Assembly (NCBI GenBank): GCA_014773175.1
Contig: VXCM01003620.1
Location: forward strand, 1 to 64,000
Direction: 5' to 3'
Length of the DNA stretch: 64,000 nucleotides
From: Lucifuga dentata
Taxonomy: Eukaryota > Chordata > Actinopteri > Ophidiiformes > Bythitidae
Shown here: piece after piece, positions 1-10,174 of the stretch
How positions within the stretch are numbered: the first letter of the stretch is position 1
Layout of the letters: every line of letters begins with the position of its first letter
Program-made: the position numbers and the translations under genes
Notes under the pieces: generated by a model
Told to the model about the DNA's origin: nothing
What the model saw: the letters and a program-made list of their open reading frames with translations, nothing else
Database searches by the model: none

Positions 1-80
1 ATGATTGTCAGTAACGTTACATGTATGAACACTGAATATATTAGGCTCAAACATGCAAAATGGGTGTTATGGTCCTTTAA
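1..80. mobile_element. family A transposon, one end (copy 1)
   Basis: The window opens inside a family A element and reaches its terminal ATGGTCCTTTAA at position 80. The bases match the right ends of the copies at 31513, 36391 and 53863. The element lies in the intron after exon 166-327 and ends 85 nt from its donor. Confidence 0.85.
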
Positions 81-165
81 TTATTTTCTGTTGTGGTTAC
101 TGATGTTCATATGGTTGTTCTGTTTGTAAAAAAAAAAAAAAAAAAAATCGTTATGAAAGCTGCAC

Positions 166-327
166 CTGTTCAGGTAGGATGGGGGATCCGGGATCTCTCT
201 GCCTCCGGGTCTCTGCTGCGGTTGAGGCCATGGCGATGTCAGGGATGTACGTGTGGAACAGAGTCTTAATGTAGTAAACAAAGGTGTCTTCCAGGTAAAC
301 TCTGGCAGGCTGGAGCTGGAAGGTGAC
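166..327 (-). CDS. vps13b: vps13b exon 16 of 16 in window (54 codons)
   Basis: The exon is 162 nt, phase 0 to 0, with acceptor TTCTCCTCAG and donor CAG|GTGCAG. It reads VTFQLQPARVYLEDTFVYYI and KTLFHTYIPD, highly conserved, then a variable tail (AAETRRQRDPGSPILPEQ). The remaining C-terminal ~490 residues of VPS13B are expected beyond the left edge of the window. Confidence 0.94.
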
Positions 328-552
328 CTGAGGAGAAAACAAACGAAAAATGCTGTTTTTAGCTTTTTATAACGACATGAATACACTGATGCCTGTTTAA
401 AGCGGCTGACAGATGCCTTCAAATGGCTCAGGAATTTCGTGTTGTTTTTCTTAAGTTATTTGAAAATCTGAATAAAAATTGTGAAAAATGTCTAGGGAAG
501 GAAAAGTGGAACCTAGAAAGAAAACACAAATGAATAAAGAGGAATGAGAGAC

Positions 553-1003
553 CTGCTCCACGGTGCATCTGTCTCCGGCCAGCAGCAGGCTCAGCTGGAG
601 GAAGCAGGAGCGTCTGAACTCCTCCAGGGCTTCATGAGACTCAGTGGGATTGGCGTCGCTGCTCCATGGCGCCCTGACTTCAGCCCCGCCCCTCTGATCC
701 TGGCACAGCAGCACAGGGAAGTGAAAGCTGGCTCGGTTGTATAGCTGGTTGTCCACTTGTAGATCGGAGCAGTGGAGCTCAATCAGGAAGGCGTCGGGCA
801 TCAGAGCTGAGACGGATGCTGTGTCCGTGCCAGGGTCGTCTGCCAGCTCGGCGTTCAGGCAGGCGGGCGCCGGCGCCACGCTGAGCAGCAGCTTGGTTAA
901 CGTAAGCCTCAGCAGCTCCACTGAGCCGGCGGGGCTGGTGATGTCATCACTCAGCGCCACGCTGACCTCACTCAGGAGCACCCTGAAGGACAGCTTAGAG
1001 GAG
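553..1003 (-). CDS. vps13b: vps13b exon 15 of 16 in window (largest)
   Basis: The exon is 451 nt, with the first base completing Ser and phase 0 out. Acceptor is TTGTCTTCCAG and donor is GAGCAG|GTCTCT (weak after +2). It reads SKLSFRVLLSEVSVALSDDI, SVELLRLTLTKLLLSVAP, IELHCSDLQVDNQLYNRASF and HFPVLLCQDQ. The LQxDNQLYN...FPVLL block marks the C-terminal lipid-groove module after the VAB domain. A stretch LNAELADDPGTDTASVSALM appears to be longer than the matching human segment. Confidence 0.95.
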
Positions 1004-1562
1004 CTGGAAGACAAAGCAGGAGTTATTAGTGTGAGGGTGTGATATAGTGAAATTTAAAACAGGAAGTGGATCTAGGAGCTGACTGGGCTCTTTATTGCTT
1101 TCATAAATCAAGGAAATGTCTCCATCTCCAATATGTCTAAACTTTGTCTGCTAAATTGGATTTAAGTGGCTGATTTTATGATGTCTTGATCTAGAAGATA
1201 AGACACCAAATGGAATCATATCTTCACGGTGCTTCATGTATTTCCTACCAGCAGAACACAGAAATCACCGATTACATTTACCTAATTTAAGATATTAATT
1301 TCCTGTTTTGGCAAAATGAAGAGACAGCTATGTGTTGATGTAATGGAATAAAACTGTAATCCATGTTTAATTCCTCTCAGGACGACAGGAGGAGCTTTTA
1401 CTGCCCTCCTGTGGTGAAACGATGCCACTGCTTCCTGTTCAGCATCTCCATGACAACATCGCTGCTCATGATGACAACATCGGTTTGAGAGGAAGATGAT
1501 AAAAGACACACTGGTAGATCCCTTGAGGTATGGAATAAAACACACAAGTGTGTAAGGAGGGA

Positions 1563-1602
<40 letters not shown>

Positions 1603-1606
1603 ACAC
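1004..1606 (-). other. vps13b intron, 603 bp
   Basis: Phase 2 intron. Its first 41 nt are a GT repeat (1566-1606) that includes the donor. No other feature is visible. Confidence 0.85.
1566..1606. repeat. (CA) microsatellite including a splice donor
   Basis: About 20 CA units with a T interruption. In the transcript it is (GU) and its first GU is the donor of exon 1607-1725. Confidence 0.95.
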
Positions 1607-1725
1607 CTGATGTGTTGGCTGAGAACAGCGTCCATGCTGCCCTCTGGTGCCAGAGACATAAGCAGGGTTCCTCTCTCATACCTGATGTCGATGTAGAGGC
1701 AGCCGAAGCCTGGCAGGAAGACCAC
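1607..1725 (-). CDS. vps13b: vps13b exon 14 of 16 in window
   Basis: The exon is 119 nt, phase 0 in and phase 2 out. Acceptor is GTTGCTCAG and donor is ATCAG|GTGTGTGTATG. It reads VVFLPGFGCLYIDIRYERGT, LLMSLAPEGSMDAV and LSQHI. Both flanking introns carry (UG) repeats: one is the donor itself, the other lies 15-43 nt upstream of the acceptor. Skipping this exon would shift the frame. Confidence 0.93.
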
Positions 1726-1736
1726 CTGAGCAACGA

Positions 1737-1740
<4 letters not shown>

Positions 1741-1768
<28 letters not shown>
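1741..1768. repeat. (CA)14 microsatellite
   Basis: In the transcript this is (UG)14, located 15-43 nt upstream of the exon 1607-1725 acceptor. Confidence 0.95.
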
Positions 1769-1943
1769 TTATTATCTCCAAATACGAGTGTGAACTTTGA
1801 TAGTGATCAATCTGTGCATGTGAATTATGAGGACTAAGAGACTCTACAATCTCCACTCCATATATTTCTTTTTCTTCTCAGATATACAGTATATTTATTG
1901 CAATTTTGTTTTTATAACGACACACAAAACACACTCGGAACAN

Positions 1944-1998
<55 letters not shown>
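1944..1998. repeat. (CA) microsatellite after n
   Basis: About 27 CA units follow the n at 1943. Confidence 0.95.
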
Positions 1999-2000
<2 letters not shown>

Positions 2001-2600
2001 ATCACTGAAAATAGACTAAATAATAAATAAACAAAAAAAGCATGTAATATTGAACAGAAATATTAAAAAAAAGTTTAAATAAAAACAAACATATAAATCA
2101 TGTACAGTTATTCAGAAAGCCTTCATGAGAGAAATTGTTAAAAAAAAAAACTCAGGTGTGTTTTTAGAACTCATCAGGTGCTTTTGTCCCTTTTTGCTGA
2201 TTTCTCAGGATTATTCTTTATTTGTGAGATGTCATATTTAATATAAATATGCTGATTAATGAAGAGGTATCTCTACTCTGTTACATTCAGAGATCTATGC
2301 TCTTTACATAGATTTATGTGTGTGTGCACGTGTGTGTCAGAACATACATGTCTGACATTAACCTCCACCACTCCAGGTTCAGAGTATCAGCCCCTCCTGT
2401 GACGAGAGGAAGAGGATCCCTGCTGAACGCTTCACTGAGCAGCCATAACAAGTACGACCCTTGACCTTTCACCCCACCACAGAGGTCAGACTGAGACCTC
2501 ACAGTAACCAGAGACACTATGTATCCCTGGCCTCAACCCCAACCTGCTGCTGCTAGACACAACACTAAACATTACACACACACACTTACCACCTCACTAA

Positions 2601-2601
<1 letters not shown>

Positions 2602-2646
<45 letters not shown>

Positions 2647-2648
2647 AC
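2602..2648. repeat. (CA) microsatellite
   Basis: About 20 CA units, shading into the GACA array. Confidence 0.9.
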
Positions 2649-2678
2649 ACCAGGCAAAACTTAGGCTGGACCATTCCA

Positions 2679-2963
2679 TGCACAGACAGGTAGGCAGGCA
2701 GGCAGATAGTTAGACAGAGACAGGAAGACAGACAGACAGAGAGAGAGAGACAGACAGGCAGGTAGAGAGACAAACAGAGTTAGGGTTAGGCAGGCAGACA
2801 GACAGACAGACAGACAGGCAGACAGGCAGACAGACAGACAGACAGAGAGAGAGACAGACAGGCAGACAGACAGACAGACAGAGAGAGAGACAGACAGACA
2901 GACAGACAGGCAGACAGACAGACAGAGAGACAGACAGACCGACAGACAGACAGGCAGACAGAC

Positions 2964-2994
<31 letters not shown>

Positions 2995-3111
2995 CAGGCA
3001 GACAGACAGACAGACAGAGAGAGAGACAGACAGGCAGACAGACAGACAGACAGAGAGAGAGACAGACAGACAGACAGGCAGAGACAGGCAGGCAGACAGA
3101 CAGACAGACAG
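2679..3111. repeat. GACA/GGCA tetranucleotide array, ~430 bp
   Basis: A long degenerate array of GACA with GGCA and GAGA variants. It produces a spurious Ser/Leu/Cys-rich ORF on the minus strand, which is not a gene. Confidence 0.95.
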
Positions 3112-3860
3112 CTGATATGTACCGTGTAAAGCGCTGACACCAGAACTATTTTACTGCCACTGGTAAATATTCAATCTGAACATGTTTTGTTGGTATTTCT
3201 ATTTTCTCCTCTGTTTAACCTTTTCAACACCACCGACCTGCAAGCAGGTCAAAGGTTATGAATTCGGTGTATAGACAAAACCCACAGAAACCCCCCAAAA
3301 ATGCCAAATATGTCAGGCTAAATTTTGGAGGAAGTATGAAAAACTGTCCAAGGCATCTATTATATTTCAATTTAATTTAATGATGTAGCCATAAAAACAT
3401 GACATATTGGATTTAAATATGCATATAGAAGTATTGCATAGTTGTAATAAATTGTTGCATAAAAGATTTTGTTGTACATTTAGGGAAAACTGTTATCGTC
3501 CTAACTTTAAAGCTAGGTATCAGAATGTTTATGGGAAAAAATAAAGTTCAGTGAGTAAACTTTTATATTTTGGAGACCTGTTTGCTAAATCAATTCATTA
3601 AAATATAAATTACAAATCAGTCGGGGCTTTTTCGCTCTTCATTCTGCTTATACTCTCTGATCTCAAAAAGCAGAAACCACCCAAATGTCACTTGCTCTTC
3701 TTATAGGATCAGTTTAATTATGTGCATGTGTCTGCATGACAAGTGCAAATGAGACATAAGTAATGATGGAAAGCTAAACAGGAGGAAATCCATACTTTGA
3801 GTTAAAGAGAGAAAAATCTTCCTCTGTGAGTCAGACTCTGTCATGTCTTGATGCTTTTAC

Positions 3861-4057
3861 CTGCGTGCCGGGGCTGTTGATGTCTACAGGGTCGGTCCAG
3901 TCGGAGCTGCTGTGGTCTGAGGTGGTTTTCAGCAGCAAAGCAGGAAGAACGTCGCCATGTCTGCAGTCAGGAAAACTGGAAATGTGGTGGTAGAGCTCAT
4001 GGTGCAGGAGGCAACTTACAGGCAGAGGACGGCAGTACACCTCCGTCCTCGGAGTTT
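3861..4057 (-). CDS. vps13b: vps13b exon 13 of 16 in window
   Basis: The exon is 197 nt, phase 1 in and phase 0 out, with acceptor CCTACATAG and donor CAG|GTAAAA. It reads ETPRTEVYC, LLHHELYHHISSFPDCRHGD and DWTDPVDINSPGTQ. The HHELYHxISSxPDC block is diagnostic of VPS13B. Confidence 0.95.
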
Positions 4058-4143
4058 CTATGTAGGAAAAAAACAGAATACTGTAACAAACGAGGAGAGG
4101 AGAGGAGAGGAGAGGAGAGGAGAGGAGAGGAGAGGAGATCTAC
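4058..4143 (-). other. vps13b minimal intron, 86 bp, mostly CCTCT pentamers
   Basis: This is the shortest intron in the window, phase 1. In the transcript it starts GTAGATCT, then about ten units of CCTCT occupy 4091-4139, then a TTTTTTTCCTACATAG acceptor. More than half of the intron is the pentamer array. Confidence 0.9.
4091..4139. repeat. (GAGGA) pentamer array
   Basis: About ten units of GAGGA filling most of the 86-bp intron between exons 12 and 13. Confidence 0.95.
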
Positions 4144-4271
4144 CTTTGACATTCTCCTTGAGCAGCAGTGGAATGGGACACTTGTTGCTGATGAGCATGC
4201 GAGGACACGGATCCTCGTTCAGCGTGATGTACGTCACGCCAAGGTGTTCCTGATAAGTCAGCACTAAAGCT
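4144..4271 (-). CDS. vps13b: vps13b exon 12 of 16 in window
   Basis: The exon is 128 nt; its first base completes Arg and its last base begins Glu. Acceptor is TTGCTGCAG and donor is AAAG|GTAGAT. An alternative AG two bases later would break the frame. It reads ALVLTYQEHLGVTYITLNED and MLISNKCPIPLLLKENVK, almost identical to mammalian VPS13B and carrying another adaptor-domain Asn motif (ISNKC). The following intron is only 86 bp. Confidence 0.95.
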
Positions 4272-4313
4272 CTGCAGCAAACATATCAACAGATATGTCA
4301 ACCATCACGCACG

Positions 4314-4322
<9 letters not shown>

Positions 4323-4367
<45 letters not shown>
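4323..4367. repeat. (CA) microsatellite
   Basis: About 22 units, roughly 50-95 nt upstream of the exon 4144-4271 acceptor ((UG) in the transcript). Confidence 0.95.
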
Positions 4368-4368
<1 letters not shown>

Positions 4369-4378
4369 TACTGCTGTA

Positions 4379-4527
4379 AGATAAGATAAGACAAGTTAAG
4401 TTAAGTTAAGGTAAGTTAAGTTAAAATAAGTTAATATAAGATAAGCTCAGATAAGTTAATATAAGTTAAGTTAAGATAAGTTAAGATAAGTTAATATAAG
4501 ATAAGATAAGCTAAGCTAAGCTAAGCT
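4379..4527. repeat. TAAG-rich pentamer array
   Basis: About 30 units of ATAAG/TTAAG/CTAAG variants. Confidence 0.9.
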
Positions 4528-4560
4528 TTATTGATCCCACAAGGGGAAATTAAAGTATCT
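4525..4560 (+). repeat. retrotransposon-like tail after TAAG array
   Basis: CTTTATTGATCCCACAAGGG followed by GAAATTAAAGTA is a common teleost retroelement tail motif. It is immediately preceded by the TAAG array. Confidence 0.5.
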
Positions 4561-5356
4561 CAGCAGCAAGTACAGGTACACAAAAAAAATAAAGTACTGA
4601 ATAAAATACCGGTTTAAAGAAAATACAAGTAACATTAAAATTGGGATATAAGCTAAATGAAATAAATAAACAGTATAAAACTAGCAGATAAAATTCAACA
4701 TTATATTTATTTACAATGGAAGGATATGGCAGAAAAAATAACCATATGAAGTGGATAAATAAAAACATTATAATTAACAAGGTATTGCACTTGTTGGAAA
4801 GTAAAGTGACAGGAAGTGAATATCTATGGACAGAACCCTTACCGAAGCCACATACTGACAAATCTGCACACACACTCCTGCTGTGTGTGTGTGTATGTCT
4901 TGTTTATGATTATGTCTGTCTTTGTGAATGGACAGTAAATAACTGGAGCTCAGATAACGAACCAAACTACAAAAAAACAAGCCTGCATCTCTGAAAAAAA
5001 CATGAAACTCAACTTCCACGTTGAATTCCGTACGCTGCCACTGGGGTTTTGGTAATGGAAAGATATTCACACGAAGTCCTAACAGCGTTTTATTAGAGCT
5101 ACCACAGGTGAAGACATTCGGGGAAAAAGGCAGAAAGGGAGAAGAAAAAAGAGAGATGGATGGAGAGAAATCAGAGAATAAGTGGGAGAATGACAGTGGA
5201 AATGTTGAGGGCATTTCATCGCCGGCGTTTAACAAGCTGTAACCAGCTACAGCGCCAGAAAGCCGAGGCTTTATGTCCCGTGCCAGCCAGGATTTGGTGC
5301 CCTGGTCTAAATGGAGCGGTGCTGCCAGAAAACCACAGATGCTCCACTTCACCCAC

Positions 5357-5710
5357 CTGCTGCTCAGGCCACCGCCAGAGTCCAGATCCCAGGGAACCGA
5401 TAAACTCTGCCTGGGGAAGTCTGGTCGAACGGGAGCGGGGAGGCTCCACGCTAAAGATGCGACCCTGGCATCCGGTTTGGGAAACAAGCTGAAGAGCATG
5501 TGTCTGAGGGCCAGAGGGAACGCCACCTTTCCCGGGACCCTGGCTTGGAGGAGGTCCCAGCACGGCACGGAGCAGGGCCTGGCAAGGGACAAGTCCTCTG
5601 AGGGAGCCAGGCCGAAGACCGNCCCAGCACGGCACGGAGCAGGGCCTGGCAAGGGACAAGTCCTCTGAGGGAGCCAGGCCGAAGACCGCCGTCTCTGGTA
5701 TTTCACACGG
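5357..5710 (-). CDS. vps13b: vps13b exon 11 of 16 in window, broken by a 67-base assembly duplication
   Basis: Acceptor is TCTGTGCAG before codons PCEIPETAVFGLAPSED; donor is AGCAG|GTGGGTG. As assembled the exon is 354 nt and out of frame: 5556-5621 is repeated as 5623-5688 around a single n at 5622. Removing one copy plus n leaves 287 nt, phase 0 to 2, reading through SVPCWDLLQARVPGKVAFPL and LPAPVRPDFPRQSLSVPW as expected for VPS13B. The N-terminal half of this exon is poorly conserved with mammals, while the RPDFPRQS motif is strongly conserved. I treat the break as an assembly error, not a pseudogene signal. Confidence 0.9.
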
Positions 5711-5804
5711 CTGCACAGAGGACATGATAGAAAGATGATTATAAACAGGAAAGAAAATAAAAAAGAGAATGAGGAAGAGAAGAGAGTACTCATAGACCTC
5801 ATCA

Positions 5805-5835
<31 letters not shown>

Positions 5836-6411
5836 GTCGAGGAAAGTAGATGAGAATAAAAGAGAGGTGGACAAAAGTGGGGTCAGGAAAGAATATAAGA
5901 TGGGATATAGAGAACAAAACGAGAAGAAAGAGAGAGAAAAGACAAGCGGTTACAACAAAACATACAGGATAAAACCACACTGTTATTCTATGCTCTTCTT
6001 TCTCCCTCTTAGCTTAGCGGTAAATTGGTAGCAGAGACGCCCCGCTGCGCCGCTTTAGCAGCAGGCAGCAGCGAGTAGCTGAGGACGTGGAAGATTAAGC
6101 ACTAAGCATGATGAATAGACCAACTAGAAAGACATTCCTGCCTTGTTTGTGGTATGTGTTATTGTTAAACCCACTGCCTGCCATTTACTTTTTTAAGGTC
6201 CTTTTTTTTCTTTTTCAGTCAATTAGTGGCAAACGGCGAGCTCTGCCATCCTTCTTTAAGGAGATCTGAAAGCTCGTTAAATGACATCACTGCATTGTTG
6301 CTCTCTTTGGGGACAAGCAAGCAGATGAAAGCGAGGAGGGAAAACCTGCATCCAATTCTGGGTGTTTGTCTAATGTCCCTGTGAAGTGCCATTGCCACAT
6401 GGTGAGAATGG

Positions 6412-6467
<56 letters not shown>

Positions 6468-6470
6468 NGA
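6412..6470. repeat. (GA) microsatellite with n
   Basis: About 27 GA units ending at n (6468). Confidence 0.95.
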
Positions 6471-6866
6471 GGGGGGAAGAGGAGGAAGGGAAACATGATC
6501 TGATGGAAAACGGCTTGCTGCATCCCTGTATGTGCAGTAGTGGAGGGTAAATGTGTGAGTAATGTGCAGAGGGAATACAGTGTATGTGTGAAGCTTCAAA
6601 AGCTTCAACAGGCTGGGAAAGACACGGCGCAGGGCCATGCACATGTATGTAAAATCTCTCTCTAACACACACACGTACACACAGCCATTATGGAAGCGAA
6701 GGGCCGGGATTTAGAGCATCTTGATGTTTTGCAGAGTTGGAGCTGGTGGAAACTTTTGGGATCCATGAAATATCTGCATTGTAAAAGCAGAATTAATGCC
6801 TTATTTAGAAGGAGAAACTGTTTTACATAAAATTGGGAAATAACAAAAATATCCTGTGTTTGTGTT

Positions 6867-7687
6867 TTAAAGGACCATACTAGTGATTTTGCATGTTTGA
6901 GTCCAATAAGTACTACCTACCATTTTCCCAACACATACTATAAATTTAAAATTTTTTTTCCTAACTTCCAGGCTGTTATTGGTTTCAGTTCATTCCAATA
7001 TGCCATAATAAATAAATAAATAAATAAATAAATAAAAAACTTGTAGAAACTTGGAACATGCTTGAGATAAGTAATCCATCACAGTGAACGTAACGTGTAT
7101 TAAATTTTTTAACTTAAGTTACTTAATTTAAACGGTCCAACAGAGCTACACAGAAGGAAATGTATGTCTCTGCCACAGAATATAGTCCCAGAAGAAAAGA
7201 TTACTTCTCCTGAGAAACTTAAAACGCCTGTGCCTTCTACAATCAGGATGCATGTTCATAGGCTGTACACTGAATTTTAAGGTAGATGTATCACCTGAAA
7301 ATTTGATTTTGAAAGATTAACGGATTTGGCAAAATAACATGAAAGCTAATATGCAGTTTTATGTTGTGGAAAATGGTTGTCAGTCATGTAACATGTATGC
7401 AGGTAGTATTTATTGGGCTTATACATATAAAGTAACTTATAAAGTTATTTTCGACATCATGGATTATTTATCTCAAGCAACTTTTAGAGACATTTCATGT
7501 CTCTAAAAGTTGATATTTTTTTTTTATAATGAAAGAAACCAAGCAGCATCGAAGGAAGGAAAAACAATTCTAATATTTACTGCTCCAGTAGCCTGTTTTG
7601 GGAAAAGGATGTCAGTATTGTGACATATATATAATAGTTGTATCTATTAAAGGTCAAACATTTCAGACTACAGGTATGGTCCTTTAA
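6867..7687. mobile_element. family A transposon (copy 2, divergent)
   Basis: It begins TTAAAGGACCATAC and ends GGTATGGTCCTTTAA, with TTAA at both outer ends. Internal landmarks such as GGTTTCAGTTCATTC and the ATAGTCCCA block match other copies, but it is strongly diverged. It carries a TAAA repeat and a local hairpin (AACTTTTAGAGACATTTCATGTCTCTAAAAGTT). Confidence 0.75.
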
Positions 7688-7822
7688 ATAAATATTCAAA
7701 ATAAATCAGAGCTGACATGCATATGAAACACATCAAAACTTCATTCAGACTAATGAAGTTTAATTAAAGAGAACAAAACTCAATCAGAACAGTCTGAGTT
7801 TGGTTCTAAGGTGTGTATATGC

Positions 7823-7842
7823 ATGTGTGTGTGTGTGTGTGC
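7823..7842. repeat. (GT) microsatellite near donor
   Basis: Nine to ten GT units; in the transcript (CA), about 17 nt beyond the exon 7859-8005 donor. Confidence 0.9.
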
Positions 7843-7858
7843 ACGTGTTGGACGTTAC

Positions 7859-8005
7859 CTGTTCATCGGCTCCCAGCATGTGGTCAGTCAGCAGAGGTCT
7901 GTACTGTATCGTGTAGGAAGTGTTGTTGATGAGAATCGTTCTGTCCTCGATCTGCAGGATCTGGATGCCGTGTCTCACCGAAGACGACACGCAGAACTGA
8001 CAAAG
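7859..8005 (-). CDS. vps13b: vps13b exon 10 of 16 in window (49 codons)
   Basis: The exon is 147 nt, phase 0 to 0, with acceptor CTCCGTAG and donor CAG|GTAACG. It reads LCQFCVSSSVRHGIQILQIE, DRTILINNTSYTIQYRPLL and GADEQ. The ILINNTSY segment is the strand-Asn signature repeated through VPS13 adaptor-binding domains. A (CA) array in the transcript begins about 17 nt after the donor. Confidence 0.95.
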
Positions 8006-8475
8006 CTACGGAGGAAACGACACGCACACACGTGAGACAAAAATCTTCAAAACACTTTTAGCTATGAAAAAAAATCAGGATCTCAACTCCATATTCAAAT
8101 CCACTGGAAAAACAAAATGAACACAAATCCTCCTGGTATAATGATTCCAGGACCTAAAATGTTATTCCTGCCTGGTATGAAGATGCTTTTCATGCCTGTA
8201 AATTTCTAAGCATGTTAACAGTTTGTTTTTAGGTAGAGTTAGGTTTACTAGAATGGAACTCCCTAAAACATAAATTAAAAACAGCCAAAAACCACCAGCT
8301 AAAACTATAAATACATCGGTGAGAAACCATCAACATGCTGGACTTCCCCTGAGAATTCAAACAGTTGCGTTTCTTTCCCTGTCTGGAATAAAACACTCTA
8401 AAGTCCCTGATATTCCAGACTTTAGAGTGGTGTATTCCATGATCCGTGAGTTTCATTGTTTTCCTGCCCACTGAC
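8006..8475 (-). other. vps13b intron, 470 bp
   Basis: Phase 0 intron ending CTCCGTAG. No repeat or RNA gene is visible. Confidence 0.85.
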
Positions 8476-8664
8476 CTTCTGTTTTCCAGGAAAGGTTCCC
8501 AGGGTGATGTCAACTTCCACGTATCCCTCCTCATCCAGCGTGACCACCTCGGACCCTGAGCCCTCCTTCCATCGAGGAGACATCAGGTCATGGACCAGCT
8601 TCAGCGCTGTGGACTTGTGGACGGTGTTGGTTTGGGCCCAGTAGATACCTAGCTGGAACGCTTC
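8476..8664 (-). CDS. vps13b: vps13b exon 9 of 16 in window (63 codons)
   Basis: The exon is 189 nt, phase 0 to 0, with acceptor CATACAG and donor AAG|GTCAGTG. It reads EAFQLGIYWAQTNTVHKS, LKLVHDLMSPRWKEG and EVVTLDEEGYVEVDITLG. By my estimate the second Asn-type position in WAQTNT corresponds to human Asn2993, a residue reported mutated in Cohen syndrome; the numbering is approximate. Confidence 0.95.
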
Positions 8665-9549
8665 CTGTATGGTGGTAAGGAGGGAGGAAAAAGAAGTGAT
8701 GCGAGGGAGAGGATGGCAGAATCGAGTCCAGGTAACGATGAAGAATTTACAGGACTCTTGCTTCATTTCCAATAGCTCAACAGTTTTCAGACGGTGTGTG
8801 TATTTCTTGTACAAAACCTCAAACCATGCTGGTAACTGAGGAGTATATTTGGCGGGAGAACGTCGTTGAAGTGCCCGCAGATGCTGGAATGACACCCTGA
8901 GCGAACATTTGGCCGGTCGGGTTCAACAGCATTAGGAAAAATGCTGATGATGCACCAGTCCTCTCCAATAAACTGATCAGGTCACAGAGCCGCAGCTGAG
9001 ACTGAGTTTCTAACATAATAAATAGCTGGCTGCTATGGAAACAATGCTTTATTTGTTATGATTTCACAGAATATTACACATTTACAACTTAGTATTTTGT
9101 TTCTGTGTGCTGGAGCACATCAACTTGTTCTTTGATATGCTGCCTTACCACTTACTCATGAGTTTCAGGCATAAAAATCTATGGATGTGTGTGTGTTATG
9201 ATCCACCAGGGGGGAAAAAGCATCTACAGACCTTTTGATAGCAGAGCTGCTGTGTCAGAGCTGGACAGGAAATGTTGCCATACAGCTGAAATTTTATACC
9301 TATAAGTCAAGACTAAAATGAGGAAATGTGCCTTTATTCTGCCATCAAAAGACAAAAGACTTTGCATCAAAAGGCTGCAAACAACCCTCAAACTGGAGTT
9401 TTACACTTCAATTGATGATTTTAAAGCTTTATTATCTGATGTTTTCTTAATGATTTTTGTAATTGTTTTTCTTAAATTCCTTATTTATTGTATACTGTGT
9501 CCTTTCTGTTGCTGATTGTGTTCTAGTAAATGTTTTTTGTAATCAGGTC

Positions 9550-9606
9550 TCTCTTGCAAAAGAGATTCCAATCTCAATGAGACAACCTGATTAAATAAAG
9601 ATTAGA
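9550..9606 (+). repeat. LINE-like 3' tail with hairpin
   Basis: AAAAGAGATTCCAATCTCAA (with a GAGATT/AATCTC hairpin) then CCTGATTAAATAAAGATTAG matches a recurrent teleost non-LTR retrotransposon 3' end. The body is not identifiable. Confidence 0.55.
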
Positions 9607-9913
9607 AAAGACAGCCTGGATGTCTTGATCTAAAGACAAAATATTACACGTTCCATAGACTTAGAATTAGTTACTACGGCCAAAATATTTTGAACATACG
9701 TGAGAAATTTTACTTGATGGAATTCTTCCAAAAGTCATATTTAACACCAGTCAAACTGAACAGAAAAAACATGCATGGAAAATGATCCCATCATTTAAAA
9801 AGGTAGTGCGCAAGTAGCATGAGAAAACAAACTCAGTACTTATTTTTTAATGTGTACTTTCTTGATCCTGTATGAGAAATTTGGCTGTAAATTATGCAAC
9901 ACTTGGATAACTG

Positions 9914-10174
9914 TTAACCCTCTGGAGTGTCAAAAAAAAAAAAGAGTAAAATATTAATTGTAAAAAAAATTAATATTATAATTTAATATAATTTAATATA
10001 AATTTTAATATTGAAATTTTAATTTATAAACAAATTCAAATCTCAAAGCATTTAGCAAAAAAAAAACTAAAATAAATTATAAAAAAGCATACTTCATTTT
10101 ATAAGATGCTAGAAAATTAATGAAAGTCTCCAAAAATCAGCAAACTGTCAAAAGTTTAGACTCCAGAGGGTTAA
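9914..10174. mobile_element. family B TTAA element (copy 1)
   Basis: This 261-bp AT-rich element is bounded by TTAA with inverted ends CCCTCTGGAGTGTC and TAGACTCCAGAGGG. TTAA target sites plus a CCC-starting terminal repeat are characteristic of piggyBac-type MITEs (family knowledge), so that assignment is likely but unproven. Confidence 0.8.

Larger units (their letters stand above)
1726..3860 (-). other. vps13b intron, 2.1 kb, dense simple repeats
   Basis: Phase 0 intron. It carries CA arrays at 1741-1768, 1944-1998 and 2602-2648, a ~430-bp GACA/GGCA array (2679-3111), and AT-rich unremarkable sequence from 3112 to 3860. Confidence 0.85.
4272..5356 (-). other. vps13b intron, 1.1 kb
   Basis: Phase 2 intron. 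It contains a CA array (4323-4367), a TAAG-rich pentamer array (4379-4527) followed by a LINE-like tail, and otherwise unrecognised sequence. Confidence 0.8.
5711..7858 (-). other. vps13b intron, 2.1 kb
   Basis: Phase 0 intron. It contains a poly-A run (5803-5830), a (GA) array with an n (6412-6470), and a family A copy carrying a TAAA repeat (6867-7687). Confidence 0.8.

Noticed and set aside
2661..3140. 159-residue Cys/Leu/Ser-rich ORF on the minus strand
   Set aside because: It is translation of the GACA tetranucleotide array; any frame of such an array is open.
4091..4139. CRISPR-like array from regular short repeats
   Set aside because: It is an uninterrupted pentamer microsatellite without spacers, in a vertebrate intron.
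5357..5710. vps13b as a pseudogene because of the frame break
   Set aside because: All other exons are intact with canonical junctions and the break has the same signature as many non-coding n sites.
4774..5874. 366-residue minus-strand ORF taken as one protein
   Set aside because: Only 5357-5710 is coding; the rest reads through flanking introns and through the duplicated contig end.
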